Assembly: GCA_913057685.1 (NCBI GenBank)
Contig: CAJXOA010000022.1
Location: forward strand, 1-39,079
Origin: an uncultured Trueperaceae bacterium
GTDB taxonomy: Bacteria; Deinococcota; Deinococci; Deinococcales; Trueperaceae
Direction of reading: 5' to 3'
Length of the DNA stretch: 39,079 nucleotides
Made by a program: the position numbers and the translations under genes. Position 1 is the stretch's first letter. Every line of letters starts with the position of its first letter. The notes below the pieces were generated by a model, which worked only from the letters and a program-made list of their open reading frames with translations, did not search any database and was not told the origin of the DNA. Shown here piece after piece: positions 1 to 8,095 of this stretch.

Positions 1-732
1 GAAGCGGTCCGCGAGGAACCGCTCGAACCGGGCGTCGGCGGCGCGTTCGCCGCCGACCTCCGCGGCGACCGGCGCAGCCCGGTCGTCGAGGTCGAGGTAC
101 GCCAGGACCGTCCCGAGGTCGGCGAGCTCGACGGGCGGCAGGCCGTCGGCGAGCGCGACCGCGTCGGCGGGCACCGCGACCGGCTGGGCGTCGGGCCGCA
201 CGAGGAACGCCTCGGCGTGCCGCCAGAGTTTCGGGCGGATCGTGCGGGCCGCCCACTCGCGTTTGTCGGTGACGGTCTCGACGGGCACGACGACGTCGCC
301 CTCCACCTCGCGGATCGGGAGCGGCGCCTCGCGCGCCAGGCGGGCGCGCCAGGCACGCTGGTGGCGGAGGTAGCCGCGGTCGAGGACCAACGCCGCGGCG
401 TCGGGCGCGAGGGCGTGCGCGAGGGTCGTGGGGTCGGCGTAGCGGACGGCGAACCCCACCCCGCGCGCCGCCAGCGCCCCCTGCAGGTCGACCAGCCCGT
501 CGAGGAGGTACGCCGCCGACCGGGCGTTGAGGCCCGGCTCGTGCGCATCCAGCGCGAAGGCGGCGACGACCGGCAGGTCGAGGGCACGACCGAGGTGCAG
601 GGCCTCCTCGAGGGCGGGGTTGTGGTGGGCGCGTTGCGCCGCGTCGACGAGGTACGCCACGTACCGCCCGCCGGAGCGGGCGGGGCCGGGCACGAGGTCG
701 CGCGTGCGGGGGGGATCGAGCGCATCGAGCAT
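1..732 (-). CDS. Class II-like deoxyribodipyrimidine photolyase, N-terminal part (runs off left edge)
   Basis: Reads from ATG at 732 to the left edge without a stop, giving the first 244 residues. The fragment matches the N-terminal alpha/beta antenna-binding domain of class II CPD photolyases: a QRAHHNPALEEA stretch near the start, then DRGYLRHQRAWR, then DVVVPVETVTDKREWAARTI, which resembles the class II segment joining this domain to the FAD domain. The FAD and DNA-binding domain lies outside the window. The known family reaction is light-driven, FAD-dependent reversal of cyclobutane pyrimidine dimers. The start is supported by a -10-like TACCCT that ends 5 nt upstream of the ATG, which implies a leaderless mRNA. 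The gene is divergent from the ABC-F gene. A cryptochrome-like paralogue cannot be excluded from this half. Confidence 0.8.
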   Translation of the reverse strand, partial: MLDALDPPRTRDLVPGPARSGGRYVAYLVDAAQRAHHNPALEEALHLGRALDLPVVAAFALDAHEPGLNARSAAYLLDGLVDLQGALAARGVGFAVRYADPTTLAHALAPDAAALVLDRGYLRHQRAWRARLAREAPLPIREVEGDVVVPVETVTDKREWAARTIRPKLWRHAEAFLVRPDAQPVAVPADAVALADGLPPVELADLGTVLAYLDLDDRAAPVAAEVGGERAADARFERFLADRF

Positions 733-737
733 GGGGC

Positions 738-743
738 AGGGTA
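738..743 (-). promoter_or_regulatory. -10 element of the photolyase gene (leaderless)
   Basis: On the minus strand the sequence reads TACCCTGCCCCATG. The hexamer ends 5 nt before the start codon, so transcription should begin at or next to the ATG. No clear -35 is visible. Confidence 0.6.
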
Positions 744-839
744 CGCCGGGCGCGGCGTCCGGGTCGGTGGCCCTGGGCGCGGTGCGGGGGTGGGGTGGGC
801 GGTCGCCCGGCCGACGCCGGTCGGTGGCGGAGCCGCGCG

Positions 840-845
840 TATCCT
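840..845 (+). promoter_or_regulatory. -10 element of the ABC-F gene (leaderless)
   Basis: TATCCT is followed by 6 nt and then the GTG at 852. This spacing supports GTG 852 as the start over an earlier in-frame start at 795, which would lie upstream of the promoter. Confidence 0.6.
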
Positions 846-851
846 GTCGGG

Positions 852-2930
852 GTGGACGTCGCGCTCGCGCTCCGGGAGGTGACGGTTTGGGCGGGCGATC
901 GGGCGGTGCTCGATCGCGTCGACTGGGTCGTGCGGCCGGGCGACCGGTGGGGGCTGGTCGGCCCGAACGGGGCGGGCAAGTCGACGGCGTTGCAGCTGCT
1001 CGCCGGCGCGCGCGGCGCGTCGGAGGGGCGGGTCGTGCGGGCGCCGGGCCTGCACGTCCTCCACCTGACGCAGGCGGGCACCCTCGGGCCGGAGGCGCCC
1101 GCGACGCTGGAGGACGCCCTCCGGCAGGCGCTCGCGCCCCTCCGCCGGGCGGAGGCCGCGATGGAGCGCGAGGCGGCGCGCCTCGCGGCGGACGGGGGCG
1201 ACCTGGCCCGGTACGGGGCGGCGCAGGAGGCGTTCGAGGCGGCCGGTGGGTGGCGGGCGGAACGGCGGGTGGCCCGCGATCTCGTCGCCGACGCCGGCGG
1301 TGCGCCGCTCTCGACGCCGCTGGCGTCGCTGTCGCCGGCCGCCCGCCGGCGGGTCGCCTGGCGGGTGATCGAGGCGAGCGCACCGGATGTGGTGCTGCTG
1401 GACGAACCGACGAACGGCCTGAGCGTCCCCGCGCGCGACGCCCTCGCGGCGCGCCTGGAGGCGCTCCCGGCCGGTACGACGGTCGTGGCGGCGAGCCACG
1501 ACCGGGCGTTCCTCGCGCGCTTCGCGCGGCAGACGGCGCAGGTGAAGGGGGGACGGCTGTGGAGCGTCCGGCAGCCGTTCGACGTCGCGGCGCCCGGTTG
1601 GGGGCACGCCCGCCGGACGGCGGCGATGGGGCCGCGGCCCGCGGGCGCGCCGGCGCCGCGCGACGCGGCGGGTGCGGACCGGGGTGCGGGACGGAGCGAG
1701 GGGCGGGGCGGGACGCGGCGCGGGCCGCTGCTGCGCGCCGACGACGTGCGGGTCGGGGGCGAGGCGGACGGCGTGCGCGCGACGCTCCGCGTGGACGACG
1801 GCGAGGTCCTGGCGATCCTCGGGCAGGGTGACGCCGGGCCCGGCCTCCTGCTGCGGGCGCTCGCGGCGGAGGTGCGGCCCGACGCCGGCGAGGTCGCGGT
1901 GCGGACCGGCGCGCGGGTGCGCTTCGCCTCGGCTCAGGACCGCGGGCTCGGGGGGGCGTCGCCGTGGGCGGCGACGACGCGCTGGCTGGACGACGGGAAG
2001 GCGGCGGCGACGTTGGCGGCGTTCGGGCTGCCGTACGACCGCTGGCGGGCCGCGCCCGACGCCCTGTCGGGGGGCGAGCGGGCGCGCGCGGGCTTGGCGG
2101 CGCTCGCGGCGTCGGAGGCCGACGCGTGGCTGCTGGAGACGCCGGAGGACGACCTGGACCTCGACGGGATCGAGCAGCTGGAGGACCTGCTGCGCGACCC
2201 CGCGCGGGCCGCGGTCGTCGTGACGCACGACGTCCGCCTCGCCGACGCCGTCGCGCGCGACGTCGCGACGGTCGAGGACGGCGTCCTCGTCCGGTGGCGC
2301 GGCGGGGTGGCGGGGTGGCGGCGGGGCGTGCGCCGCCACGAGGGGGACGACGGCGAAGGGCACGGCGACGCCGCCGACCCCGCGGCGGACGACGGGGCGG
2401 ACCCCGCCGCCCGGCTGGAGGCGTTGGAGGCGGAGGCGGCGGAGGTCGCGACCGCGCTGGAGGACCCGACGCGCCTCGGGGAGCGCGACGCGGCGCGCCT
2501 CGCGGCGCGCGCGCGGGCGCTGGAGGCGGAGCGGATGGCGGCGTACGACGCGGCGTTCCCCGCGCCCGCACCGCGCTACGCGGCGGTGGAGCCGCCGCTT
2601 CGCGTCGCCGCCGACCGCGAGGGGGACGTCCTGCGCTTCGTGCAGGGGGACCTGCCGGCCCGCCCGCGCATGACGCGGCAGGTGGGGGCGGAGGGCCTGG
2701 ACGTCGTGCACGTGGGGCTGCCCGACCCCGAGGGCGGCGCGTGGCTGCCGTGGGCGCGCGACCGGGCGGTCCGGGCGTGCGCGGCGCTGGCGTTCCCCGT
2801 CCTCGCGCCGGACGTCGTGCAGGTGCGGGCGGGGCGGGGGCGGCCGCCCGCCCCGTTCGAGGCGCTGCCGGGCGGCTGGTGGATCGCGACGCGCGAAGCG
2901 TGGGAGCGCGATGCGGGGTGGGGGTCGTGA
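852..2930 (+). CDS. ABC-F-type tandem ATP-binding protein with one degenerate ATP site
   Basis: A 692-aa soluble protein with two ABC ATPase domains and no membrane segments. Domain 1 has Walker A GPNGAGKS (37-44), Walker B VVLLDEPTNG (about 180-189) and H-loop ASHD (H216), but its signature is degraded to SLSPAARRR (159-167). Domain 2 is the opposite: its Walker A is LGQGDAGPGL (323-332) with no lysine, and its Walker B is LLETPED (427-433) with Thr at the catalytic Glu position, but it has a proper signature SGGER (406-410). Known ABC-F proteins act on ribosomes or as regulators; the role here is not known. A C-terminal region of over 200 residues includes an Ala/Glu-rich helical stretch and an unrecognised domain. 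GTG start chosen from the -10 spacing. The stop overlaps the next gene by 4 nt. Confidence 0.8.
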   Translation: MDVALALREVTVWAGDRAVLDRVDWVVRPGDRWGLVGPNGAGKSTALQLLAGARGASEGRVVRAPGLHVLHLTQAGTLGPEAPATLEDALRQALAPLRRAEAAMEREAARLAADGGDLARYGAAQEAFEAAGGWRAERRVARDLVADAGGAPLSTPLASLSPAARRRVAWRVIEASAPDVVLLDEPTNGLSVPARDALAARLEALPAGTTVVAASHDRAFLARFARQTAQVKGGRLWSVRQPFDVAAPGWGHARRTAAMGPRPAGAPAPRDAAGADRGAGRSEGRGGTRRGPLLRADDVRVGGEADGVRATLRVDDGEVLAILGQGDAGPGLLLRALAAEVRPDAGEVAVRTGARVRFASAQDRGLGGASPWAATTRWLDDGKAAATLAAFGLPYDRWRAAPDALSGGERARAGLAALAASEADAWLLETPEDDLDLDGIEQLEDLLRDPARAAVVVTHDVRLADAVARDVATVEDGVLVRWRGGVAGWRRGVRRHEGDDGEGHGDAADPAADDGADPAARLEALEAEAAEVATALEDPTRLGERDAARLAARARALEAERMAAYDAAFPAPAPRYAAVEPPLRVAADREGDVLRFVQGDLPARPRMTRQVGAEGLDVVHVGLPDPEGGAWLPWARDRAVRACAALAFPVLAPDVVQVRAGRGRPPAPFEALPGGWWIATREAWERDAGWGS

Positions 2931-3949
2931 CGGGCGGGCGGGCGCCCCGGGGGGGCGTGTCGCGCTGGGCGGTCGCCGGGGTCGTGGCGACGGTCGCGTG
3001 GGTCGCGGTCGCGCGGGTCCCGGCGGCGCTGGAGGGGTGGGCGACGTACGTCCACCCCGCCCTGTCGCACGCGCTGGCGGCGGTGACCGACCGGGTGGCG
3101 CTGCCGCTCACGCCGGTCCTGGCGTTCGCGGGGGTCGCGGTGTGGATCGCGCTCGCCCGCGCTCGGCCGGCGACGTGGGGCCGGCGCGCGACGCGGGGGC
3201 TCGGGATCGCGCTGCTGGTGGTGGCGGCGTTCCAGGGGGTCTGGGGGCTGCACGGGGCGCGTCCCCCGGTCGAGGTGCGCCTGGACCTCCCCGCCGACCC
3301 CCCCAGCGATGCGGACGTCGCGGCGCTCGCCGACGCGTTGCTGGCCACCCTCCGGCGCGACGCGCCGGTCGGGCCGTTCGACGGCCCGGCGGCGGAGGCG
3401 GCGGTGCGCCGCGAGGTCGCGCGGTTCGCGCCGGACGTCCGCCTCCCCGCGCGCGCCAAGCGCGTCCCGCACGCCGTGTTCGGGCCGCTCGGGGTGGGGG
3501 GCGTGATCTCCCCCTGGACCCTGGAGGTGCACGTCGACGGGGGCCTGCCGGCGTGGGCGCGGGCGGCGACCGCGGCGCACGAGTGGGCGCACGCCGCGGG
3601 GTTCGAGAGCGAAGCGGGCGCGGAGCTGGTGGGGGCGCTCGCGGGGGTGCGGGCCGACCATCCCGACGCGCGCTACGCCGCGGCGTTGCGGGCGTGGACG
3701 TTGCTGCCGCCCGCGGTCCGCAGCGCGGCGCTCGAGGGCGTCGCGGCGCCGGACGCGCCGTGGCGGGCGCGGATGCGCGCCGACCTGCGGGCGTTGGCGG
3801 AGGCGACCGCGGGGCCGTCCCCGCTCCGCCGGGCGGCGTGGACGGTCTACGCCGGGTACCTACAAGTGCGCGGGCAGGGGGACGGCGTCGCGGGGTACGC
3901 GCGGGGCGTGACGCTGCTGGATGCGGCGCGCCGCGCCGGCCTGTGGTGA
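2927..3949 (+). CDS. DUF3810-like membrane zinc metallopeptidase
   Basis: A 340-aa protein translated from a GTG in the GTGA overlap with the ABC-F gene. The N-terminal third has about three hydrophobic segments (roughly 12-30, 50-70 and 82-102). A soluble domain follows, carrying HEWAH (218-222), a zinc-peptidase HExxH motif, then ESEAGAE (227-233), which could supply the third metal ligand. Membrane segments first, then HExxH followed by an acidic helix, is the arrangement of the DUF3810 family, whose substrates are not established. Co-translation with the ABC-F protein suggests related expression but does not show function. It ends 4 bp from the convergent M3 peptidase gene, with no terminator between them. 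Confidence 0.68.
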   Translation: MTGGRAPRGGVSRWAVAGVVATVAWVAVARVPAALEGWATYVHPALSHALAAVTDRVALPLTPVLAFAGVAVWIALARARPATWGRRATRGLGIALLVVAAFQGVWGLHGARPPVEVRLDLPADPPSDADVAALADALLATLRRDAPVGPFDGPAAEAAVRREVARFAPDVRLPARAKRVPHAVFGPLGVGGVISPWTLEVHVDGGLPAWARAATAAHEWAHAAGFESEAGAELVGALAGVRADHPDARYAAALRAWTLLPPAVRSAALEGVAAPDAPWRARMRADLRALAEATAGPSPLRRAAWTVYAGYLQVRGQGDGVAGYARGVTLLDAARRAGLW

Positions 3950-3953
3950 GCGG

Positions 3954-5999
3954 TCAGGGGTCGACCCGGTCGGGCCCGAGGGCGCGCCGCAGCATGGCGG
4001 TGACGTCGGGGTCGCGCCCGAGGAAGTCGCGCACGAGGCCGTCGGGGGGGCGCGTGGCGCCGGGCGCGAGGACCGCGTCGCGGAAGGCGCGACCGGTGGC
4101 GGCGTCGTACGTCCCGGCCGCCTCGAAGCGGGAGAAGACGTCGGCGTCCAGCATTTCGCTCCACAGGTAGCTGTAGTAGCCGGCGGCGTACCCGCCGGCG
4201 AAGACGTGCTGGAAGGCGGGCAGGAGCCCTTCGTTGCCGGCGTCGGGACGGATCTGGAACGGCGCCAGGACCGCCCGGCCCCAGGCGACGGGGTCGCCGT
4301 CGGCGTCGGGGTCGTAGTCGACGTGGAGGGCCAGGTCGACGGTGCCGAGCGACAGTTGCCGCGCCAGCTGCCAGGCGCCGCCGAACGTCCGCGCGGCGCG
4401 GAGGCGTTCGCGCACCTCGGGGGGGAGCGGCTCACCGGTGTCGGCGTGCCGGGCGATGCGCGCGAGCGCGTCGTCGTCGTACAGCCAGTTCTCCATGAGT
4501 TGGCTGGGGAGCTCGACGAAATCCCAGGCGACGCGGATCCCCGACAGCGAGCGGGTCTCGACGTGCCCGAGGAGGTGGTGCACCAGGTGCCCGAACTCGT
4601 GGAAGACGGTTTCCGCTTCGCGGTGCGTCAACTGCGAGGGCGTGTCGGCGTCGCCCGGCGTGAGGTTCGCGGCGATCGCCGCGACGTGCGGATCGAAGCC
4701 GCCGTCGGGGCGGGGCCCGCCGGTGTCGAGCGGCATCATCCAGGCGCCGCCCCGCTTGTCGTCGCGGGGGAACGGGTCGACGAAGAAGGTGCCGCGGTGG
4801 ACGCCGTCCTCGTCGGTCACGTCGAACACGCGGACGTCGTCGTGCCAGGCGTGGCGGGCGTCGCCCGGGACGATGGTGAGGCCGTACAGGGCGTGCGCGA
4901 GGTCGAAGGCGGCGTCGAGGACGCGGTCGAGGGCGAAGTAGGGACGCAGCGCCTCGGGGTCGAGGTCGAACCGTTCGCGGCGGAGGCGTTCCTGGAGGAA
5001 GGCGACGTCCCACGGTTCGAGCCGGTCGTACCCCCAGGCGTCCACCGCGAGGCGCTCCAGCTCCTCGATTTCGGCGCGGGCGTGCGGTTCGACGCGGCGC
5101 CACAGGTCCGCCTCGAACGCCTGCGCCGTCGCGCCGTCGCCCGCCATCCGGTCGGCGAGCTGCAGGTCGGCGAAGTGCGCGTACCCCAGGCGGTCGGCGA
5201 GCTCCGCGCGGAGCGCCAGGATGCGCGGCAGGAGCGGGCGGTTGTCGCGCCCCTCCCCCGTCCCGCGGGCCTGCGCCGCCTCGTAGAGGGTGCGGCGGAG
5301 GGCGCGGTCCTCGGCGTGCTGCAGGACCGGCCCGAGGGAGGGCGGCTGCAGCGTGAAGCGCCAGCCGGCGACGCCGGCGGCCTCCGCGGCGGCGGCGGCC
5401 CGCCGCCGCGGGCCGTCGGGCAGGCCGGCGAGGCGGGCCTCGTCGGTGACGTCGAGCGCGTAGGCGTTGACGCCGTCGAGGAGGTGGTTCTGGAAGGTTT
5501 GGGCGAGGTCGGCGAGCTCGGCGCGGATCTCCGCGACCCGCGCGCGGGTGGCGTCGTCGGCGGCGGCGCCGGCGCGGCGCATGGCGTCGAGGGTGAGGTG
5601 CAGGTAGCGGGCGCGTTCCCCCTCGAGGGCGCGGCCCTCGTCGCTCTCGGCGTAGGCGCGCAGCACCCGGTAGACGTCGGGGTCGGCGTCGCGGCGGGCG
5701 TCGAAGGCGGCGAGGTCGCCCAGGACGTCGCTCCACGCTTCGCGCAGCGCGGCGTCCTGGCGGACGGCGTTCAGGTGCGCGGCGGCGTGCGTGACGCGGG
5801 ACAGCCGCCGGTCGACGCGGTCGAGGGCGCCGAGCAGGTCGTCGTAGCGGTACGGCGGCGTCGCGCGGCGGACGGCGTCGAGCGCCGCGTCGGCGTCGGC
5901 GAGGGCGGCGTCGACGGCGGGCCGGACGTGCTCGGCGCGGATGGCGGCGAACGGGGGGACGCCGGCCTCGGTGAGGAGCGGGTTGCCGGCGTCGCTCAC
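3954..5999 (-). CDS. prlC: M3 family oligopeptidase (oligopeptidase A/PrlC-like)
   Basis: A 681-aa cytosolic zinc peptidase with no signal peptide. The active site is HEFGH (467-471) with E496 in FVELPSQLMENW as third zinc ligand; the 29-residue spacing from the first His is that of M3 peptidases such as neurolysin. The N-terminus (NPLLTEAGVPPF, then AEHVRPAVDAAL) is typical of the PrlC/OpdA branch, as is the length. Known members cleave short peptides, including signal-peptide fragments. The GTG at 5999 overlaps the TGA of the upstream aminotransferase gene (GTGA), so the two are co-transcribed and probably translationally coupled. The open frame continues upstream through the aminotransferase gene, but that extension is only a shadow reading. 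Confidence 0.9.
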   Translation of the reverse strand: MSDAGNPLLTEAGVPPFAAIRAEHVRPAVDAALADADAALDAVRRATPPYRYDDLLGALDRVDRRLSRVTHAAAHLNAVRQDAALREAWSDVLGDLAAFDARRDADPDVYRVLRAYAESDEGRALEGERARYLHLTLDAMRRAGAAADDATRARVAEIRAELADLAQTFQNHLLDGVNAYALDVTDEARLAGLPDGPRRRAAAAAEAAGVAGWRFTLQPPSLGPVLQHAEDRALRRTLYEAAQARGTGEGRDNRPLLPRILALRAELADRLGYAHFADLQLADRMAGDGATAQAFEADLWRRVEPHARAEIEELERLAVDAWGYDRLEPWDVAFLQERLRRERFDLDPEALRPYFALDRVLDAAFDLAHALYGLTIVPGDARHAWHDDVRVFDVTDEDGVHRGTFFVDPFPRDDKRGGAWMMPLDTGGPRPDGGFDPHVAAIAANLTPGDADTPSQLTHREAETVFHEFGHLVHHLLGHVETRSLSGIRVAWDFVELPSQLMENWLYDDDALARIARHADTGEPLPPEVRERLRAARTFGGAWQLARQLSLGTVDLALHVDYDPDADGDPVAWGRAVLAPFQIRPDAGNEGLLPAFQHVFAGGYAAGYYSYLWSEMLDADVFSRFEAAGTYDAATGRAFRDAVLAPGATRPPDGLVRDFLGRDPDVTAMLRRALGPDRVDP

Positions 6000-6889
6000 G
6001 AGGTGGGCGCGGCCCGCCAGGCGTCGGCGTGCGCGGCGACCCAGGCGGCGCGGTGGGCGTCGAAGCGCGCCATGGCGCGCCGCGTCAGGGGGCCGGGGGT
6101 GCCGTCGCCGACCGGTCGGTCGTCGATGCGGGTGACCGGCATGACGCCCTTCGTGGTGCTGGCGAGGAACACCTCGTGGGCGCCGTCGAGGGCGGCGAGG
6201 GGGACCTCGCCGTGGGCGGCGGGGACGTCCCCGTCGAGGGCGGCGAGGACGTGCGTGCGGGTGACGCCGGGCAGCACGCCCTCGCCGGGCGTGAGGAGGC
6301 GTTCGCCGTCGAGGGAGACGAAGACGTTGCAGCGGGTCGCCTCGAGGACGCGGGTTCCGTCGTGGTAGAGCAGGTCGGCGGCGCCGCGCTCGCGCAGCGT
6401 GCGGGCGTGGCGCACGGCGGTGAAGTAGTTCGTGGTCTTGGCCTCGGGCAGGTCGCGTTCGAAGCGGTGCGTGAGGAGCGCGACGCCGTCGTCGTACGCC
6501 GCGGCGGGGGCGGGCGGCAGGTCGACGACGAGGACCAGGAGGCGGGGGGTGGCGGGCGTGAAGCCGTCGTCGGGGTCGCCGCCGGTGAGGTACAGCTGCA
6601 GTCCGAAGACGTCGTCGACCGCGCCGGCGGCGACGTTCGCGTCGATGACGTCGCGGACGTGCGCGCGGACGGCGTCGGGGTCGGGGCGGGGGGTGAGGCC
6701 CAGCAGGTCGGCGCTGCGCTCGAGGCGGGCGAGGTGATCGTCGGCGAAGGTGGGGACGCCGCGCTCGACGCGGAGGAAGTCGAAGGCGCCGAAGCCGCGG
6801 CGGAGGGTGAGGTCGGTCAGGGGGACGTGGGCGTCCGCGGCGGGCAGGGCGCGCAGGTCCACGCCGTAGGTACGATGCGCGTGGGTCAT
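5996..6889 (-). CDS. PLP-dependent aminotransferase class IV protein
   Basis: A 297-aa protein of the fold-type IV PLP family, which includes branched-chain and D-amino-acid aminotransferases and aminodeoxychorismate lyase. Family marks are LRRGFGAFDFLR (29-40), the PLP-binding lysine K151 in EAKTTNYF, E183-region LEATRCNVF, and a C-terminal EVFLASTTKGVMPV cofactor-phosphate loop. The RGFGAFDFLR form resembles a group often annotated as D-alanine or branched-chain aminotransferase; substrate cannot be fixed from sequence. The ATG is preceded by TAGACT ending 5 nt upstream, so the mRNA is probably leaderless. First gene of a two-gene operon with the M3 peptidase, which could pair peptide breakdown with amino-acid turnover (inference). 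Confidence 0.88.
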   Translation of the reverse strand: MTHAHRTYGVDLRALPAADAHVPLTDLTLRRGFGAFDFLRVERGVPTFADDHLARLERSADLLGLTPRPDPDAVRAHVRDVIDANVAAGAVDDVFGLQLYLTGGDPDDGFTPATPRLLVLVVDLPPAPAAAYDDGVALLTHRFERDLPEAKTTNYFTAVRHARTLRERGAADLLYHDGTRVLEATRCNVFVSLDGERLLTPGEGVLPGVTRTHVLAALDGDVPAAHGEVPLAALDGAHEVFLASTTKGVMPVTRIDDRPVGDGTPGPLTRRAMARFDAHRAAWVAAHADAWRAAPTS

Positions 6890-6894
6890 GGGGC

Positions 6895-6900
6895 AGTCTA
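6895..6900 (-). promoter_or_regulatory. -10 element of the aminotransferase-oligopeptidase operon (leaderless)
   Basis: The minus strand reads TAGACTGCCCCATG. After the hexamer the sequence GCCCCATG is identical to that of the photolyase promoter at 730-743. Confidence 0.6.
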
Positions 6901-6936
6901 CACGGCGCGCCCTTCCCCTCCCCCCGCCCCCCGTGA

Positions 6937-6942
6937 TACCCT
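6937..6942 (+). promoter_or_regulatory. Probable trxB -10 element within paired palindromes
   Basis: TACCCT lies about 120 bp before trxB. Unlike most promoters here, it would give a leadered mRNA, which agrees with the Shine-Dalgarno GAGGAGG at 7051-7057. The hexamer overlaps the 8-bp palindrome CCCTAGGG (6939-6946), which directly abuts a second palindrome GGGTACCC (6947-6954). Either could be an operator. The remaining leader, 6955-7050, shows nothing else I can name. Confidence 0.4.
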
Positions 6943-7062
6943 AGGGGGGTACCCGGGCGTGGGCGCGCACCCCACCCCCGACCCCCACCGCGACCGCCCT
7001 GCGGACCGCGGCACCGCATTCCGGACCCGAACGGCGTCCACGCACGCTCCGAGGAGGCACCC

Positions 7063-8091
7063 ATGGCACGCAAGACGATCTCGACCGACGTCGTCATCAT
7101 CGGCGGCGGCCCCGCCGGCCTCACCGCCGGCATCTACGCCGGCCGCGGCCAGCTCGACACGATCATCCTGGAGAAGGGCCTGCCCGGCGGGCAGATCGCC
7201 CAGACCGAGGAGGTCGAGAACTACCCCGGCTTCGACGAGGCGGTCACCGGCCCCGAACTGTCGCAACGCATGGTCCGCCAGGCGGAGAAGTTCGGTGCGC
7301 GCATCCTCATGGAGGAGGTCGAGGGCGTCAGCGGGAACGCCGACGACGGCTTCCTGGTCCGCGGCTACGAAGCGGACTACCGGGCGCGCTCGGTGATCCT
7401 CGCGACCGGCGCGAACCCGAAACGCTTGGGGGTGCCCGGCGAGGACGAGTTCTACGGTCGCGGCGTCAGCACCTGCGCGACGTGCGACGGCTTCTTCTAC
7501 CGCGACAAGCGCGTCGTCGTCGTCGGCGGCGGGGACGCCGCCCTCGAGGAGGGCACCTTCCTCACGAAGTTCGCCAGCGAGGTCGTCGTCGTGCACCGCC
7601 GCGACGAACTGCGGGCGCACAAGAGCGCGCAGGAGCGCGCCTTCGCGAACGAGAAGATGACGTTCGTGTGGAATACGGTCGTCGAGGAGGTCCTCGGCGA
7701 GGACGGCATGGTGACGGGCGTCAAGACCCGCGACGTCGTCAGCGGCCGGGAGGACGTGATCCAGGCGGACGGCGTGTTCGTCTACATCGGGCACGAACCC
7801 AACACCGGCTTCCTCGACGGGTTCGTCGAGCTGCAGGACAGCGGCTACGCGAAGGTCCGCGACGAGATCTTCACGAACGTCGAGGGGGTCTTCGCCGCCG
7901 GCGACATCGCCGACGAGGTGTACCGCCAGCTCGGGACCAGCGTCGGCGCCGGCACCCGCGCGGCGATGACGGCGGAACGGTGGCTCGCCGAACGCGAGCC
8001 GCTCGCCCCGCTCGAGGGCGAAACGACGGCGGACGCCGCGAGCGACGCGCCGGTCGGCGTGGCCGCCGCGACGCCGCTCAGCGTCGGTTGA
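7063..8091 (+). CDS. trxB: Thioredoxin-disulfide reductase
   Basis: A 342-aa FAD/NADPH enzyme that reduces thioredoxin in the cytosol. It shows the FAD dinucleotide motif GGGPAG (14-19), the redox pair C138-A-T-C141 followed by DG, the NADPH-binding GGGDAA (155-160), the 2'-phosphate motif HRRDELRA (178-185), which indicates NADPH, and the C-terminal FAD motif [10 protein letters not shown]. Length exceeds E. coli TrxB by an Ala/Thr-rich tail from about residue 318. The ATG has a good Shine-Dalgarno (GAGGAGG) and is one of few leadered genes here. It stands alone, converging on the SPOR gene with 4 bp between stops. Confidence 0.95.
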   Translation: MARKTISTDVVIIGGGPAGLTAGIYAGRGQLDTIILEKGLPGGQIAQTEEVENYPGFDEAVTGPELSQRMVRQAEKFGARILMEEVEGVSGNADDGFLVRGYEADYRARSVILATGANPKRLGVPGEDEFYGRGVSTCATCDGFFYRDKRVVVVGGGDAALEEGTFLTKFASEVVVVHRRDELRAHKSAQERAFANEKMTFVWNTVVEEVLGEDGMVTGVKTRDVVSGREDVIQADGVFVYIGHEPNTGFLDGFVELQDSGYAKVRDEIFTNVEGVFAAGDIADEVYRQLGTSVGAGTRAAMTAERWLAEREPLAPLEGETTADAASDAPVGVAAATPLSVG

Positions 8092-8095
8092 CGCC

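Noticed and set aside
795-851. Earlier in-frame start for the ABC-F gene
   Set aside because: The extra 19 residues look like noise, and the -10 at 840-845 would fall inside the coding region.
217-882. Plus-strand open frame over the photolyase gene
   Set aside because: It is Arg/Gly/Val-rich with no domain and lies opposite a clear photolyase N-terminus; GC-rich DNA gives such shadows throughout.
6000-7133. Upstream extension of the M3 peptidase frame
   Set aside because: The extension is Arg/Pro-rich and overlaps a recognised aminotransferase gene; the GTG in the 4-nt overlap fits the family's N-terminus.
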